A stretch of 35,711 nucleotides of DNA, taken from positions 1-35,711 of the forward strand of contig WHUD01000016.1 of the NCBI GenBank assembly GCA_009377385.1, read 5' to 3'. A model generated the notes under the pieces. It worked only from the letters and a program-made list of their open reading frames with translations. It was not told where the DNA came from and searched no databases. This stretch comes from Actinophytocola sp. (lineage in GTDB: Bacteria; Actinomycetota; Actinomycetes; Mycobacteriales; Pseudonocardiaceae). A program made the translations under genes and the position numbers. Every line of letters begins with the position of its first letter. The stretch's first letter is position 1. Of this stretch, positions 15,413-23,113 are shown piece after piece.

Positions 15413-17239
15413 TCAGCGGGAGCGGTGCGAGTCGATGGCGGGGGCTGCCGCGAGGATCTGCTGCCAGGTGAGGTGCAGCGGCTCCTCGCCGACACCGGCG
15501 GTGAGCAAGCCAAGGGTGCGGCGCAGCACATCCGCCGAGAGCTCGTCGCCGAACCGGTCGACGAACACCAGCGCGCGGGGTCGCGCGAGGCCGCCGAGCA
15601 CGTCGCGGACGGCGTCGAGCAGGTCACGGGCCACGGACTGGTCCGCGGCGACGTCGGAGGCAAGCACAACGGCCGCCGCGAGCGACCGGCCGAGCTGGGA
15701 GTCCGCGCGTTCCACCACCTCGGCGGCGACCACGAACGGGTGATCGAGGAGCACCTGCCGCACCTCGCCCAGCGAGACGAGCTGCCCTGAGACGCTGGCG
15801 ACCTCGTCCAGCCTGCCGAGGAACTCCAGCGTGCCGTCCGGCTTTCGCCTGGCGAGGTCGTAGGTGGAGTACGACCCGGCCCGGTGCCAGTGCCGCTTCG
15901 CGACGTCTTCGGCGCCCGCGCCCTCCATGTCGCGCAGCGTGCCCGCCCACGGCAGCCGCATCACCAGCTCGCCGGTGGCGCCGTCGGGCAGTTCGGCGCC
16001 ATCGGCGTCCACGATCGCGAACCCCGGATCGGGCAGCGCATCGGCGTCGATCGGCACGTCCACGCTGACCACCCCGCCGAGCTGCACCTGCCCCCAGCCG
16101 TCGGCGACGGTGATCTCGCCCCTGCCGACGTCCTCGGCGAGCCACGCGGTCAGCGGCGAGTCGACCGGTTCGGCGATCATCACCACCCGCCGCAGGCTGG
16201 CCACGACGTCTGGCTCCGGCGGGCGCCGGGACCAGCCGCGCAGCAGCCGGATCACGGTGGGCGTTGTCACCAGCGTCGTGACGCCGTAACGGCGCACGAT
16301 GTCCCAGGTGCGGTGCCGCGTCGGCACGTCGAGGGTGCCCTCGAACATCACCGCGCTGGAGCCCGCGAGCAGCGGCCCGTACACGCCGTGGGCTTGCGCG
16401 CCCACCCACGAGACGTCGCCCGCGCACCAGAAGACGTCGCCCTCTGCGAGCGCGGTGCGGTGCATCGCCAGCGCGGACGCCGCCAGCGTCGCGGCGCCAT
16501 GCAGGACCGAGACCGGCCTGCTGCGCCGGTTGACGAGGTGGCAGGCGAGGGTGGGGTGTTCGGCGTCGACCGGCACCGGGTCGGTGTCGGGCGCGGTGCC
16601 ACCAGGGCGGGTGCCCGCGACGAGGTCGTGCAGCCAGCGGTCGCCCTCGTACCAGGCGACGTTGACGCCGGTGCGCCGCACGACGACCGTGTGCTCGATG
16701 CCGCCGACCGCGCCGAGCGCCTCGTCCGCGCGGGCCTTGAGCGGCAGGATCGTGCCGTGCCGCCAGGCACCGTCTTGGGTGAACAGCACGCGCGGACCGA
16801 AGTCCTCCAGCCGCTCCGCCAGCGCCTCGGCGGGCAGCGGCGTGGGCAGCACGGTGTGCACCGCGCCGATGCGAGCGCACGCGAGCATCGCCACGACGGT
16901 CTCCGGCAGCCAGCCCATGTGCAGCGCGACCCGGTCTCCCACGCAGACGCCGAGGGTGCGCAGCGCCCCGGCGAGCGCGACGACCTCGTCGTGCAGCTGT
17001 CGGTAGGTCAGCGTGCGGCGGTCGCCGGGCTCGCCCTCCCAGCTGATCGCGACGTGCTCGCCACGCTCAGGCAGGTGCCGGTCGACGCAGTTGACGGCGA
17101 GGTTGAACGTGCCGCCCGCGAACCAGCGTCCGTAGCGGCCATCGTCGGCGTAGAGCGTGGTCCACGGCTTGTCCCAGTCGAGCTGATCCGCGACGGCCGC
17201 CCACGGCACCAGCCCCTCAGCGACGTCTCGCTCAGGCAT
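15413..17239 (-). CDS. Acetyl/propionyl-CoA-synthetase-like protein, probably catalytically inactive
   Basis: 608 residues that align end to end with acetyl-CoA synthetase (ADVGW-like GDVSWVGAQAHGVYGPL, MFEGTLDVPTRHRTWDIV), but nearly every adenylation motif is eroded. The P-loop TSGSTGKPKG position reads NRRSRPVSVLHG (about 237-248). The A5 WWQTE position is GWGQVQ. YxxGD reads YSTYD, the A8 hinge Arg is Leu, and the A10 TRSGK lysine region reads ELSADV. It is an open frame with no stop or shift, so it is maintained as a protein. It overlaps the IclR gene stop by eight bases. It may be a ligand sensor, a subunit, or a diverged ligase; inactivity is inference. Confidence 0.85.
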   Translation of the reverse strand: MPERDVAEGLVPWAAVADQLDWDKPWTTLYADDGRYGRWFAGGTFNLAVNCVDRHLPERGEHVAISWEGEPGDRRTLTYRQLHDEVVALAGALRTLGVCVGDRVALHMGWLPETVVAMLACARIGAVHTVLPTPLPAEALAERLEDFGPRVLFTQDGAWRHGTILPLKARADEALGAVGGIEHTVVVRRTGVNVAWYEGDRWLHDLVAGTRPGGTAPDTDPVPVDAEHPTLACHLVNRRSRPVSVLHGAATLAASALAMHRTALAEGDVFWCAGDVSWVGAQAHGVYGPLLAGSSAVMFEGTLDVPTRHRTWDIVRRYGVTTLVTTPTVIRLLRGWSRRPPEPDVVASLRRVVMIAEPVDSPLTAWLAEDVGRGEITVADGWGQVQLGGVVSVDVPIDADALPDPGFAIVDADGAELPDGATGELVMRLPWAGTLRDMEGAGAEDVAKRHWHRAGSYSTYDLARRKPDGTLEFLGRLDEVASVSGQLVSLGEVRQVLLDHPFVVAAEVVERADSQLGRSLAAAVVLASDVAADQSVARDLLDAVRDVLGGLARPRALVFVDRFGDELSADVLRRTLGLLTAGVGEEPLHLTWQQILAAAPAIDSHRSR

Positions 17240-17975
17240 GGCTCAGCGTCCTTCCCGCCGCGCGTCCCGCCCGCGCCAGGTGCGCGGCGATCTCCGCGAT
17301 CTGCGCTTCGGACGCCACCGGCGGCGGGGTCGCGGCGAGCGCGGCGATGGCGCGCCCGCTGCCATCGAACACCGGGACGGCGACCTCGGCGGGTTCGTCC
17401 GACTCGCCGCCCTCGGTGAGCAGGTGCGCGGACTCCCGCCAGGTGGCGCGCTCGTTCTCGGCCCGCTTGCGGTCCTCGGGCGTGGCGGCGTCGAGGCACT
17501 GCTGCCAGGCGTCGTCGGTGGCGCGAGCGGCGAGCAGCCTGCCGGCCGCCGTCTCGAACGCCGGATGCACGCGGTGGGTGTCGCGGTACAGCCCGCCGTC
17601 GGCTCCGTCGACGCGGTCTACGTAGACGACGTGCCCCCTGACCAGCACCGCGACATGCACGGTGTGTCCGACGGCGTCGCGCAGCGGCACCAGGTACGGC
17701 GCGAGCGCGCCGAGGATCGGCAGCCTGGCGAGGTAGCGCTGCGCCAGCCGGGCGACCTCGGGGCCGAGGCCGTAGCGCGAGGAGCTGGGGTCCTGCTCGA
17801 CGAGGTCGGCGAGGACAAGCGAGCGCAGCAGCCGGTGCACCGTCGGCACAGAGAGGCCGGAACGCTCGGCGAGGTCGGTGAGCTGCTGGTAGGCGGGGCC
17901 TTCTGAGAGCAGCCCGAGCAACAGCACGGCGTTGCGGACCGTGCCGAGCGTGCCCCGTGCGTCTGGCTCACTCAC
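17232..17975 (-). CDS. IclR-family transcriptional regulator
   Basis: 247 residues: an N-terminal winged HTH (about 10-65; LTDLAERSGLSVPTVHRLLRSL) and a C-terminal IclR effector domain (about 80-240) with the helix YLVPLRDAVGHTVHVAVLVRG and a PAFETAAGRLLAA segment. IclR proteins usually sense small organic acids. It is divergent from the livG operon and overlaps the acyl-CoA-synthetase-like gene downstream, so it most likely controls both directions through the sites at 18052-18066 and 18187-18203. The start is GTG. Confidence 0.92.
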   Translation of the reverse strand: MSEPDARGTLGTVRNAVLLLGLLSEGPAYQQLTDLAERSGLSVPTVHRLLRSLVLADLVEQDPSSSRYGLGPEVARLAQRYLARLPILGALAPYLVPLRDAVGHTVHVAVLVRGHVVYVDRVDGADGGLYRDTHRVHPAFETAAGRLLAARATDDAWQQCLDAATPEDRKRAENERATWRESAHLLTEGGESDEPAEVAVPVFDGSGRAIAALAATPPPVASEAQIAEIAAHLARAGRAAGRTLSHA

Positions 17976-18051
17976 GCCGTCCCCCAGGTACTTCCGTGTG
18001 CCGCATGCCCCGCACTCTACACGGATACGCCTGTCGTTATGAGAGATCCGC

Positions 18052-18066
18052 TTGCAGATAGTGAAA
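18052..18066. promoter_or_regulatory. Candidate IclR operator, copy 1 (proximal to iclR)
   Basis: TTGCA-GATAG-TGAAA: an imperfect inverted repeat with five-base spacer, one mismatch from the perfect copy at 18187-18203 and sharing its core CAGATAGTGAAA. It lies 77 bases upstream of the IclR start codon. Many IclR proteins recognise short palindromes of this build. Confidence 0.5.
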
Positions 18067-18076
18067 TGAGCGACCA

Positions 18077-18158
18077 GGTGTGGGGTGCCGCGAAGGGGAT
18101 CTTACTGGCGCCAGGTGCCATGAAGATGCCCTTCGTGGCACCCCCGGCACCCCACACC
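18077..18158. repeat. Long imperfect hairpin (82 nt) in the IclR/livG intergenic region
   Basis: The outer stem is 14 perfect base pairs (GGTGTGGGGTGCCG at 18077-18090 with 18145-18158). The inner stem pairs CGAAGGGGATCTT (18091-18103) with 18123-18135 at 12 of 13 positions. A nine-base bulge (18136-18144, TGGCACCCC) lies on the 3' side and a 19-base loop (18104-18122) contains TGGCGCCA. The layout resembles a miniature inverted-repeat element or a structured 5' leader. It lies between the two candidate IclR operators. Confidence 0.75.
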
Positions 18159-18186
18159 GGAGCACACCTCCAAAGTGAGGTATTGC

Positions 18187-18203
18187 TTTTCAGATAGTGA
18201 AAA
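18187..18203. promoter_or_regulatory. Candidate IclR operator, copy 2 (proximal to livG)
   Basis: TTTTCA-GATAG-TGAAAA is a perfect six-base inverted repeat with five-base spacer, 43 bases before the livG start. With copy 1 it brackets the divergent intergenic region, as expected for a regulator controlling both directions. Confidence 0.55.
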
Positions 18204-18246
18204 CGTAGTGTCTGCCACATCATCCGACGACGGAGGTGCGCCACTC

Positions 18247-19098
18247 GTGATCTCCCGGGCCTATCAGCATCCCCTCAACGGCAGCAGGATGCCGCCAGGA
18301 GAGACCCTGCTCGACGTCTCCGGCATTACGCTGCGTTTCGGTGGTATCACCGCGCTCGACGACGTCTCCTTCCGCGTCACGCAGGGGCACGTGCACGCGG
18401 TGATCGGCCCCAACGGCGCGGGCAAGTCCAGCCTGCTCAACTGCCTGAGCGGGCTCTACCGCCCGCAGCAGGGCAGCGCGACGCTGCACACCCGCGCCGA
18501 GGGCAGCTCGACCACCACCAGCGACCTCGTGCGCATGAAGCCGCACCGGATCGCCGCACTCGGCGTCGCGCGGTCGTTCCAGAACATCGAGCTGTTCCGG
18601 CACCTGACGGTGCTGGACAACCTCATGCTCGGCCGCCACGTCCACATGCGACACCGGCTGCTGGCATCGCTCGCCTGGTACGGCCCGGCACGGCGGCAGG
18701 AGATCGAGCACCGCGAACTGGTCGAGGAAGTCATCGACCTGCTGCAGATCCAGGCGGTGCGGCACACCCCGGTCGGCGCGCTCGCCTACGGCTTCCAGAA
18801 GCGCGTCGAGCTGGGCCGCGCGCTGTGCCTGCAACCCGCGCTGCTGCTGCTCGACGAGCCGATGGCTGGCATGAACGCCGAGGAGAAGGAGGACATGGCC
18901 CGCTACATCCTCGACGTCCACGAGCTGGCAGGCGTCACCGTGATGCTGATCGAGCACGACATGAACGTCGTCATGGACATCTCCAACCGGGTCAGCGTGC
19001 TCGACTTCGGCGCGCTGATCGCGGACGGCTCCCCTGCCGAGGTCAGCAGCGACCCGGAGGTCGTCAAGGCGTATCTGGGCGAGGAGCTGAGCGAATGA
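18247..19098 (+). CDS. livG: Branched-chain amino acid-type ABC transporter ATPase (LivG)
   Basis: 283 residues from the GTG at 18247, selected because GGAGG (18232-18236) lies ten bases upstream; an in-frame start at 18175 would run through the operator. Walker A is GPNGAGKS (54-61), the signature is modified to LAYGFQKRVELGRAL, Walker B is LLLLDEP and the H-loop is IEHDM. The SFQNIELFRHLTVLDNL Q-loop region is typical of LivG. It forms the importer with livH, livM, the binding lipoprotein and livF in the same operon. It overlaps the next gene as ATGA. Confidence 0.92.
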   Translation: MISRAYQHPLNGSRMPPGETLLDVSGITLRFGGITALDDVSFRVTQGHVHAVIGPNGAGKSSLLNCLSGLYRPQQGSATLHTRAEGSSTTTSDLVRMKPHRIAALGVARSFQNIELFRHLTVLDNLMLGRHVHMRHRLLASLAWYGPARRQEIEHRELVEEVIDLLQIQAVRHTPVGALAYGFQKRVELGRALCLQPALLLLDEPMAGMNAEEKEDMARYILDVHELAGVTVMLIEHDMNVVMDISNRVSVLDFGALIADGSPAEVSSDPEVVKAYLGEELSE

Positions 19099-19134
19099 GG
19101 ATTGCTCGCAGATCCGAATCATCGGCACCGCTGG
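19094..19134 (+). repeat. Dispersed ~40-bp element, copy A (at the livG stop)
   Basis: TGAGGATTGCTCGCAG followed by ATCCGAATCATC and GGCACCGCTGG. It matches the cysH-cysD copy (34795-34837) at 24 of the first 28 positions, all differences being transitions. The TGA is the livG stop, and the element supplies the ATG and about the first 13 residues of the next gene. Confidence 0.8.
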
Positions 19135-21122
19135 CAGCCACCGCACCGGCCACCCAGCCCACCGAACAAGCCCGCACCCCGGACACCTTCCCGCTGCTAC
19201 TACGCGAGCTCGCCGTGACGCGCCCTGACGACGTCGCACTGCAGGAGAAGCGCTACGGCATCTGGCAGCCGATCACCTGGCGCGACTACGCCACCAGGGT
19301 CGCGGACTTCGCGCACGGCCTCGCCGCGCTGGGCGTCGAGCGCGGCCAGATCGTCGCGGTCATCGGCGACAACCGCCCGGAGTGGCTGATCGCCGAGCTG
19401 GCCGCGCAGTCGGTCGGCGCCGCCGTGGTCGGCATCTACCCGAGCAGCATCGGCGAGGAGGTCGTCCACGTGCTCGACCTCGCCCAGGTGCGGGTGGTGG
19501 TCGCGGAGGACCAGGAGCAGGTTGACAAGATCATCCGGCTCAAGGACCGCCTCCCCGACGTCGAGACGGTGATCTACTACGACCCGCACGGCCTCGAGCA
19601 GTACCGTGAGCCGTACCTGCGGGAGTTCATCGAGGTGGAGACGTCCGGCCGCATGTGGGGCGATGCGCATCCCGGATACCTCGATGAGAGCGTCGAGACC
19701 ACGACGGCGGACGACGTCGCGATCATCTGCACCACGTCGGGCACGACGTCGCTGCCGAAGCTGGCGGAGCTCTCGCACGCGAACCTGCTCACCATGGCCA
19801 GCCACCTCACCGAGGTTGACCCGCTGCGCAACACCGACCGCTACGTGAGCTTCCTGCCGTTCGCGTGGATCGGCGAGCAGATGCTGGCGGTGGCGTGCGG
19901 GCTCTCGCACGGCCTCACGCTGAGCTTCCCTGAGGACTCCGCCACCCAGCGTGCCGATCTGCGCGAGATCGGCCCCGACGTGATGTTCAGCCCGCCGCGC
20001 ATCTGGGAGTCGATGCTCTCCGACGTGCAGGTGCGCATCGACGAAGTGGGCGCGCTCAAGCGGAAGGTCTTCGGCTGGGGCTACAACGTCGGCGACGCCG
20101 TGGCGGAACGGCGCGTGCGCGGCGAGCGCCCCGGACTAGGGCAGCGGTTGAAGTACCGCATCGCGGACGCGGTCGCGCTGCGCCCGGTACGCGATCAGCT
20201 CGGGCTTGCCCGCCTCAAACGCGCCTACACCGGCGGCGCGCCGCTCGGGCCGGACGTGTTCCGGTTCTTCCACGCCATCGGCGTCAACCTCAAGCAGATC
20301 TACGGCCAGACCGAGATCTGCGGCATCGCCGTGGTGCACCGCGACGACGACATCCGCTTCCACACCGTCGGCCAGCCGATCCCGGAGACCGACCTGCGCA
20401 TCGCGGACGACGGCGAGATCCTGCTGCGGTCGTCGTCGGTGTTCCGCGGGTACCACCGCAACTCGGAAGACACAGCAGGCACAACCGATGCGGCGGGCTG
20501 GCTGCGCACCGGCGACGCGGGCTACCTCGACGAGGGCCACCTGGTGGTGATCGACCGCGCCAAGGACGTCCGCCGCACCGCGGACGGGCAACTGTTCTCC
20601 TCGGCGTTCGTCGAGAACAAGCTCAAGTTCAGCCCGTACGTCGAGGAAGCGGTGGTGTTCGGCGGCGAAGGGGACGACGACGTCACCGCGATGATCGTCA
20701 TCGACCCGGCGACCACCGGGTCGTGGGCCGAGCACGAGCACCTCTCCTACACCACCTACACCGACCTCGCGGCAAAGCCCGATGTGTACCGGCTGATCGC
20801 CGAAGACGTCGTGCGCGCCAACGCCGACCTGCCCGAGCGCGTCGGGGTGCGGCGGTTCGTGCTGCTGCACAAGCAGCTCGACCCGGACGACGACGAGATC
20901 ACCCGCACCCGCAAGGTGCGCAGGGGCGTGATCGCCGAGCGCTACGCCGACATCATCGACGCACTCGGCAGGGGCGAGGAGGAGGTCACGCTGTCCAGCA
21001 CCGTGACCTATCAGGACGGCACGTCCGTGGAACGCAAGACGCCGCTGCGGATCTTCGACCTGTCCACCTTCGCGCTGCCCGAGGGGCACCGCCGCAGGCC
21101 CGTCTGGAGTGGCCGCACATGA
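19095..21122 (+). CDS. Long-chain acyl-CoA ligase (AMP-binding)
   Basis: 675 residues from the ATG overlapping the livG stop. The adenylation core has the P-loop TSGTTSLPKLA (214-224; a variant of TSGTTGxPKG), IYGQTE (A5), GDAGYLDEGHLVVIDRAKD (A7/A8) and a C-terminal domain, with the size and FLPFAWIGEQ motif of FadD15/long-chain ligases. It would adenylate an imported carboxylic acid and form its CoA thioester. Its place between the Liv ATPase and the two permeases suggests vectorial uptake and activation. The first ~13 residues (MRIARRSESSAPL) come from a dispersed repeat and are probably dispensable; no other clear start with Shine-Dalgarno is seen. Confidence 0.9.
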   Translation: MRIARRSESSAPLAATAPATQPTEQARTPDTFPLLLRELAVTRPDDVALQEKRYGIWQPITWRDYATRVADFAHGLAALGVERGQIVAVIGDNRPEWLIAELAAQSVGAAVVGIYPSSIGEEVVHVLDLAQVRVVVAEDQEQVDKIIRLKDRLPDVETVIYYDPHGLEQYREPYLREFIEVETSGRMWGDAHPGYLDESVETTTADDVAIICTTSGTTSLPKLAELSHANLLTMASHLTEVDPLRNTDRYVSFLPFAWIGEQMLAVACGLSHGLTLSFPEDSATQRADLREIGPDVMFSPPRIWESMLSDVQVRIDEVGALKRKVFGWGYNVGDAVAERRVRGERPGLGQRLKYRIADAVALRPVRDQLGLARLKRAYTGGAPLGPDVFRFFHAIGVNLKQIYGQTEICGIAVVHRDDDIRFHTVGQPIPETDLRIADDGEILLRSSSVFRGYHRNSEDTAGTTDAAGWLRTGDAGYLDEGHLVVIDRAKDVRRTADGQLFSSAFVENKLKFSPYVEEAVVFGGEGDDDVTAMIVIDPATTGSWAEHEHLSYTTYTDLAAKPDVYRLIAEDVVRANADLPERVGVRRFVLLHKQLDPDDDEITRTRKVRRGVIAERYADIIDALGRGEEEVTLSSTVTYQDGTSVERKTPLRIFDLSTFALPEGHRRRPVWSGRT

Positions 21123-21153
21123 CGACGACCCATGACCCGACTCAGGGGACACC

Positions 21154-22026
21154 ATGACCGAGTTCTTCCAGCTCACCCTGTTCGGCCTCTCCAACGGCGC
21201 GATCCTGGCGCTCGCCGCGCTCGGCTTCGTGCTGATCTACAAGGCCACCGGCGTGATCAACTTCGCGCAGGGGCACTTCCTGCTGATCGGCGCATACGTC
21301 TTCTACGCCGCGATGCTGGTGTTCGGTTTCCACTGGAGTCTGGCGATCCTGGCAGGCATCGCAGTGGCGATCGCACTCGGCGTGCTCGTGGAGCGGTTCG
21401 TGCTGCGGCCGATGATCGGCGAGGACGCCATCGCGGTGATCATGGTGACGATCGGGCTGTCGTCCATGCTCGGCGGTGGGGTGCAGTTTTTCTTCGGGAC
21501 GTCGCCGAAGGAGACGCCGAAGTTCCTGCCGGCCGGTTCCCTGGACCTCGCTGGCGCGACGATCCCGTACAGCCGACTCGCGGCCATCGTCATCGCGGCC
21601 GTAGTGCTGACCGCGTTCACGCTGTTCTTCACCCGCTCCCGGCACGGCATCGCGATGCGCGCGGTCGCCGACGACCAGCAGGCATCGCTGACCATCGGCA
21701 TCAGCGTGCGCAAGGTGTTCGCGCTGGCCTGGGCGCTGGCAGCGGTCACGGCGGTGATCGGCGGCATCCTGCTCGCCGACCTCACCGGGGTGTCGGCCAA
21801 CCTCGCCGGGTTCGGGCTGGTGGTGTTCCCCGTTGTCATCCTCGGCGGGCTGGACTCGGTGCCGGGAACCATTGTTGGCGGCGTGATCATCGGCCTGCTC
21901 GCGCAGTACTCGGCAGGCTACATCGGCAGCGGTTTCGAGCAGATCGTCCCGTTCATCGTCCTCATCGCGATCCTGATGGTCCGCCCGTACGGACTGTTCG
22001 GTCAGACACGCATCGAGAGGGTCTAG
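21154..22026 (+). CDS. livH: Branched-chain amino acid-type ABC permease (LivH)
   Basis: A 290-residue, very hydrophobic protein with about eight membrane segments. It begins with the LivH hallmark LFGLSNGAILALAALGFVLIYKATGVINFAQGHF, quoted here only to mark residues 9-43. It also has the cytoplasmic EAA-like loop near RSRHGIAMRAVADDQQAS and ends IAILMVRPYGLFGQTRIERV. It forms the heteromeric channel with LivM. The ATG at 21154 follows CAGGGGA; an earlier ATG at 21119 overlapping the previous stop leads only to a 12-codon frame. Confidence 0.93.
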   Translation: MTEFFQLTLFGLSNGAILALAALGFVLIYKATGVINFAQGHFLLIGAYVFYAAMLVFGFHWSLAILAGIAVAIALGVLVERFVLRPMIGEDAIAVIMVTIGLSSMLGGGVQFFFGTSPKETPKFLPAGSLDLAGATIPYSRLAAIVIAAVVLTAFTLFFTRSRHGIAMRAVADDQQASLTIGISVRKVFALAWALAAVTAVIGGILLADLTGVSANLAGFGLVVFPVVILGGLDSVPGTIVGGVIIGLLAQYSAGYIGSGFEQIVPFIVLIAILMVRPYGLFGQTRIERV

Positions 22027-22029
22027 GCC

Positions 22030-23082
22030 ATGCCAGCGACCGCTACCGGGGTCTTCCATCGCAGCTACACCAGCGAACTGCGGCTGCGCCACACCCGCGC
22101 CGAGAAAACGCGGCTGGTGCTGGTGGCGCTGCTCGTGCTCGCCATGCCGTTCCTGGTCTCGCCGTACTGGCTGACCATCGTGAACCAGATCGGCATCGCC
22201 ATCGTCGGCGCTATCGGGCTCAACATCCTGGTCGGCTACACCGGCCAGATCAGTCTCGGCCAGGGCGGCTTCCTCGCCGTCGGCGCCTACACGTCGGCGA
22301 TCCTGCACATGCGCGCCGACCTGCCGGTGCCGGTATCGATCGCACTCGCGGTGCTGACCACCGCCGTGATCGGCGCTTTCTTCGGCATTCCCGCGCTGCG
22401 GCTCAAGGGGCTGTACCTGGCGATCGCGACGCTGGCATCGCAGGAGATCATCCTGTTCACCGTCCGCACCTGGGACGCCGTCACCGGCGGCACCGACGCG
22501 ATCTCACTGCCCCGGCTCGAGATGGCTGGGTTCGTGTTCACGGATGACTTCCACTGGTACTGGATCATCGCGGGGTTCGCGGTGCTCGCCGTGATCACCG
22601 GGCGCAACCTGTTCCGCACCGGGCTCGGCCGGTCCTTCATGGCGGTACGGGACCAGGACATCGCGGCATCGGCGATGGGCATCGACGTCACCAAGACCAA
22701 GGTCCTCGCGTTCGCGATCTCCTCGGCGTACGCGGGGCTGGCTGGCGCGCTCACCGCGCACTACACCGGCATCGTCACGTGGGAGCGGTTCACCCTCGAC
22801 GTCTCGGTGCTGTACCTGGCGATCATCATCGTCGGCGGACTCGGCTCCATCGCGGGCAGCGTCTACGGCGCCATCTTCATGATCACCCTGCCCGCGCTGA
22901 TCACCCGGTTCGGTCAGGACATCCAGAGCGCGTGGTCGGAAGCGGCGGCGAAGGTTCCAGCCGTGCAGGTGATCGTGTTCGGCCTGGTGATCGTGCTGTT
23001 CCTGATCTTCGAACCACGCGGGCTCAACCGCATCTGGCAACGCATGAAGGACTACATCCGGTTCTCGCCGTTCCGGTACTGA
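22030..23082 (+). CDS. livM: Branched-chain amino acid-type ABC permease (LivM)
   Basis: 350 residues with some nine to ten membrane segments. The LivM hallmark GLNILVGYTGQISLGQGGF is present, followed by GRSFMAVRDQDIAASAMGID (the loop docking to the ATPases) and a final IFEPRGLNRIW. It starts three bases after the livH stop. Partner of LivH in the importer. Confidence 0.93.
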   Translation: MPATATGVFHRSYTSELRLRHTRAEKTRLVLVALLVLAMPFLVSPYWLTIVNQIGIAIVGAIGLNILVGYTGQISLGQGGFLAVGAYTSAILHMRADLPVPVSIALAVLTTAVIGAFFGIPALRLKGLYLAIATLASQEIILFTVRTWDAVTGGTDAISLPRLEMAGFVFTDDFHWYWIIAGFAVLAVITGRNLFRTGLGRSFMAVRDQDIAASAMGIDVTKTKVLAFAISSAYAGLAGALTAHYTGIVTWERFTLDVSVLYLAIIIVGGLGSIAGSVYGAIFMITLPALITRFGQDIQSAWSEAAAKVPAVQVIVFGLVIVLFLIFEPRGLNRIWQRMKDYIRFSPFRY

Positions 23083-23113
23083 CCGGCGGCAGTCCCCTGA
23101 AGGAGGATTCGCA

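Noticed and set aside
18017..18244. 75-codon minus-strand frame between iclR and livG
   Set aside because: It runs through the hairpin and operator-like sites, has no ribosome site and no recognisable protein character.
18175..18246. Longer N-terminus of LivG from 18175
   Set aside because: It would translate through the inverted repeat at 18187-18203 and has no ribosome site, whereas GGAGG precedes the GTG at 18247.
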